DNA of 64,000 nt from Streptomyces phaeofaciens (GTDB taxonomy: Bacteria; Actinomycetota; Actinomycetes; Streptomycetales; Streptomycetaceae): NCBI RefSeq assembly GCF_014648915.1, contig NZ_BMSA01000029.1:1-64000 (forward strand), read 5' to 3'. The translations under genes were made by a program, and so were the position numbers. The notes beneath the pieces were generated by a model that had not been told where the DNA came from, did not search any database, and saw only the letters and a list, made by a program, of their open reading frames with translations. Below, piece after piece: positions 62,597 through 64,000 of the stretch (position 1 is the stretch's first letter; the number at the start of each line of letters is the position of its first letter).

Positions 62597-63727
62597 CTAG
62601 GACACTCCGGCCGTCGCCCGTACGGTGGCGGAGATCGTCGCCGAGCCCACCACGCGCGTGTCGTCGTACAGGACGATCGCCTGGCCGGGGGCCACGCCCC
62701 GGACGGGCTCGGTGAAGGTGACCTCGAGGGAACCGTCGACGAGTTCGGCGGTGACCTCGGTCTCGCCGCCGTGGGCGCGCAGCTGGGCGGTGTAGGTGCC
62801 GGGGCCGACCGGGGCGGCGCCGCACCAGCGGGGCTTGACGGCGGACAGGGCACGGACGTCCAGCGAGGCGGCCGGGCCGACCGTCACCGTGTTGTTCACC
62901 GGGGAGATGTCCAGGACGTAGCGCGGCTTGCCGTCGGCGGCCGGGGTGCCGATCCGCAGCCCCTTGCGCTGGCCGATGGTGAAGCCGTACGCGCCCTCGT
63001 GGGTGCCGATCCTGGTGCCGGACTCGTCGACGATGTCGCCCTCGGCGCGGCCCAGCCGCTGGGCGAGGAAGCCCTGGGTGTCGCCGTCGGCGATGAAGCA
63101 GATGTCGTGGGAGTCGGGCTTCTTGGCGACGGCCAGGCCGCGGCGCTCGGCCTCCGCGCGGATCTCGTCCTTGGTGGTGACGGTGTCGCCGAGCGGGAAC
63201 AGCGCGTGGGCGAGCTGCCTCTCGTCGAGGACGCCGAGGACGTACGACTGGTCCTTGGCCATGTCGGAGGCGCGGTGCAGCTCGCGCGTGCCGTCCTCGT
63301 TCACGATCACCTGGGCGTAGTGGCCCGTGCAGACGGCGTCGAAGCCCAGGGCCAGTGCCTTGTCGAGCAGGGCGGCGAACTTGATCTTCTCGTTGCAGCG
63401 CAGGCAGGGGTTGGGGGTGCGGCCGGCCTCGTACTCGGCGACGAAGTCCTCGACGACGTCCTCGCGGAAGCGGTCGGCGAGGTCCCAGACGTAGAACGGG
63501 ATGCCGATGACGTCGGCCGCGCGGCGGGCGTCGCGCGAGTCCTCGATGGTGCAGCAGCCCCGCGCGCCCGTGCGGAAGGACTGCGGGTTCGCGGAGAGCG
63601 CGAGGTGGACGCCGGTCACATCGTGGCCGGCTTCCGCGGCGCGGGCGGCGGCGACGGCGGAGTCGACCCCGCCGGACATGGCGGCGAGTACGCGGAGGGG
63701 GCGGGAGCGCTGCGAGGTCTCAGTCAT
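62597..63727 (-). CDS. mnmA: tRNA-specific 2-thiouridylase MnmA
   Basis: 376 aa from the ATG at 63727 with GGAAGGG upstream. ATP pyrophosphatase P-loop VLAAMSGGVDSAVAAARA, the catalytic Cys in NPCLRCNEKIKF, the second Cys in DSHDICFIADGDTQGFL, and C-terminal GYGFTIGQRKGLRIG-like EGAYGFTIGQRKGLRIGTP and SLEVTFTEPVRGVAPGQAI. It thiolates U34 of tRNA(Lys/Glu/Gln). It converges with the hydrolase gene. Confidence 0.97.
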   Translation of the reverse strand: MTETSQRSRPLRVLAAMSGGVDSAVAAARAAEAGHDVTGVHLALSANPQSFRTGARGCCTIEDSRDARRAADVIGIPFYVWDLADRFREDVVEDFVAEYEAGRTPNPCLRCNEKIKFAALLDKALALGFDAVCTGHYAQVIVNEDGTRELHRASDMAKDQSYVLGVLDERQLAHALFPLGDTVTTKDEIRAEAERRGLAVAKKPDSHDICFIADGDTQGFLAQRLGRAEGDIVDESGTRIGTHEGAYGFTIGQRKGLRIGTPAADGKPRYVLDISPVNNTVTVGPAASLDVRALSAVKPRWCGAAPVGPGTYTAQLRAHGGETEVTAELVDGSLEVTFTEPVRGVAPGQAIVLYDDTRVVGSATISATVRATAGVS

Positions 63728-63809
63728 AACCCTTCCAGGGTACGGGGCGCCGGGAACCGGAGCCCGCGCATATCCGTTGACGATCACGAGGGGCGAGAAA
63801 GGGCGGGCG

Positions 63810-64000
63810 ATGGGGGCGAGGAAGCGCGACTCCGACCGGCGGATCGGGCGGCGGGCTCTGCTGATCGGCGGGGCGGCGGCGGCCGCGGGCTCGGCGGTGC
63901 TGGCACGGGACGAGCTGGCGCGGCTGTACTGGCGGCTGCCTGGGGTGCGCAGGCCGCGGGTGGAGGGCGCGGTCGACTTCCGGGGCGCGCGCTGGGTGTC
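63810..64000 (+). CDS. Secreted protein, N-terminus only (possibly a peptidoglycan amidase)
   Basis: From the ATG at 63810, with GAAAGGG upstream, open to the window end: MGARKRDSDRRIGRRALLIG, then GAAAAAGSAVLARDELARLYWRL and RVEGAVDFRGARWV. An Arg-Arg pair before an Ala-rich hydrophobic core looks like a Tat- or Sec-type signal. In related genomes a secreted N-acetylmuramoyl-L-alanine amidase follows mnmA and starts in a similar way; this is memory-based inference, and the catalytic domain is outside the window. Confidence 0.45.
   Translation, partial: MGARKRDSDRRIGRRALLIGGAAAAAGSAVLARDELARLYWRLPGVRRPRVEGAVDFRGARWV

Overview
This is a chromosomal window from a Streptomyces or a very close relative. 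The coding strand has the extreme third-position GC of that genus, many genes start with GTG, promoters resemble TTGAC(A)/TAGGAT, and there is a conservon (cvn) ATPase. Gene order closely matches the core region of the S. coelicolor chromosome that runs from the cvn1 conservon through accB-accE, the branched-chain amino acid genes, gatCAB and ligA to mnmA; that comparison is from memory, not a search. It is ordinary vertically inherited core genome. I see no insertion sequence, prophage, CRISPR array, tRNA or rRNA.

Layout. (1) 1-7.3 kb: the end of a cvnD gene, accE-accB (acyl-CoA carboxylase), a YceI protein, a small amidase-like hydrolase, a YdeI-family protein, secreted trypsin SprT and a Gly-rich membrane protein. 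(2) 7.3-13 kb: a large secreted GH3 glycosidase, a GPP34 protein, and citramalate synthase cimA behind a terminator-like leader. (3) 13.1-18.8 kb: a compact operon of fused urease gamma-beta, a divergent urease alpha, agmatine deiminase and TetR, divergent from an NCS1 permease. No urease accessory genes are present. This is the most unusual biology in the window. (4) 18.9-21.5 kb: ilvE and leuB with a 43-aa protein gene. (5) 22-26 kb: proline catabolism (proline dehydrogenase and pruA) with a divergent PucR-type regulator. (6) 26-28.4 kb: a TetR/MFS efflux pair with overlapping operator and promoter. (7) 28.5-34 kb: serA, ilvC, ilvN and ilvB, with a complete ribosome-mediated attenuator (leader peptide MRTRILVLGKRVG plus terminator) ahead of ilvB. 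(8) 34-40.7 kb: a membrane PAS-GGDEF-degenerate EAL protein, a 2-hydroxyacid dehydrogenase, an aldo/keto reductase and a PQQ-type sugar dehydrogenase lipoprotein. (9) 40.8-48.3 kb: a LAL-type LuxR regulator, small proteins, a GNAT acetyltransferase and an MMPL transporter. (10) 48.4-52 kb: gatC-gatA-small membrane protein-gatB. (11) 52-56.2 kb: a cupin, DUF4267 with a divergent TetR (twin operators), and an RmdB-like GGDEF-EAL protein. (12) 56.4-64 kb: a five-gene cluster ending in ligA, a DUF427 protein, an alpha/beta hydrolase broken by a 5-bp duplication, mnmA, and the start of a secreted protein.

How the genes work together. ilvB/N/C, ilvE, leuB and cimA cover much of branched-chain amino acid synthesis. 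accB-accE supplies malonyl- and methylmalonyl-CoA. The two GGDEF/EAL proteins are expected to act on c-di-GMP, one probably as a cyclase and one as a phosphodiesterase with a cyclase domain. Several regulators sit beside their likely targets with visible inverted repeats between them.
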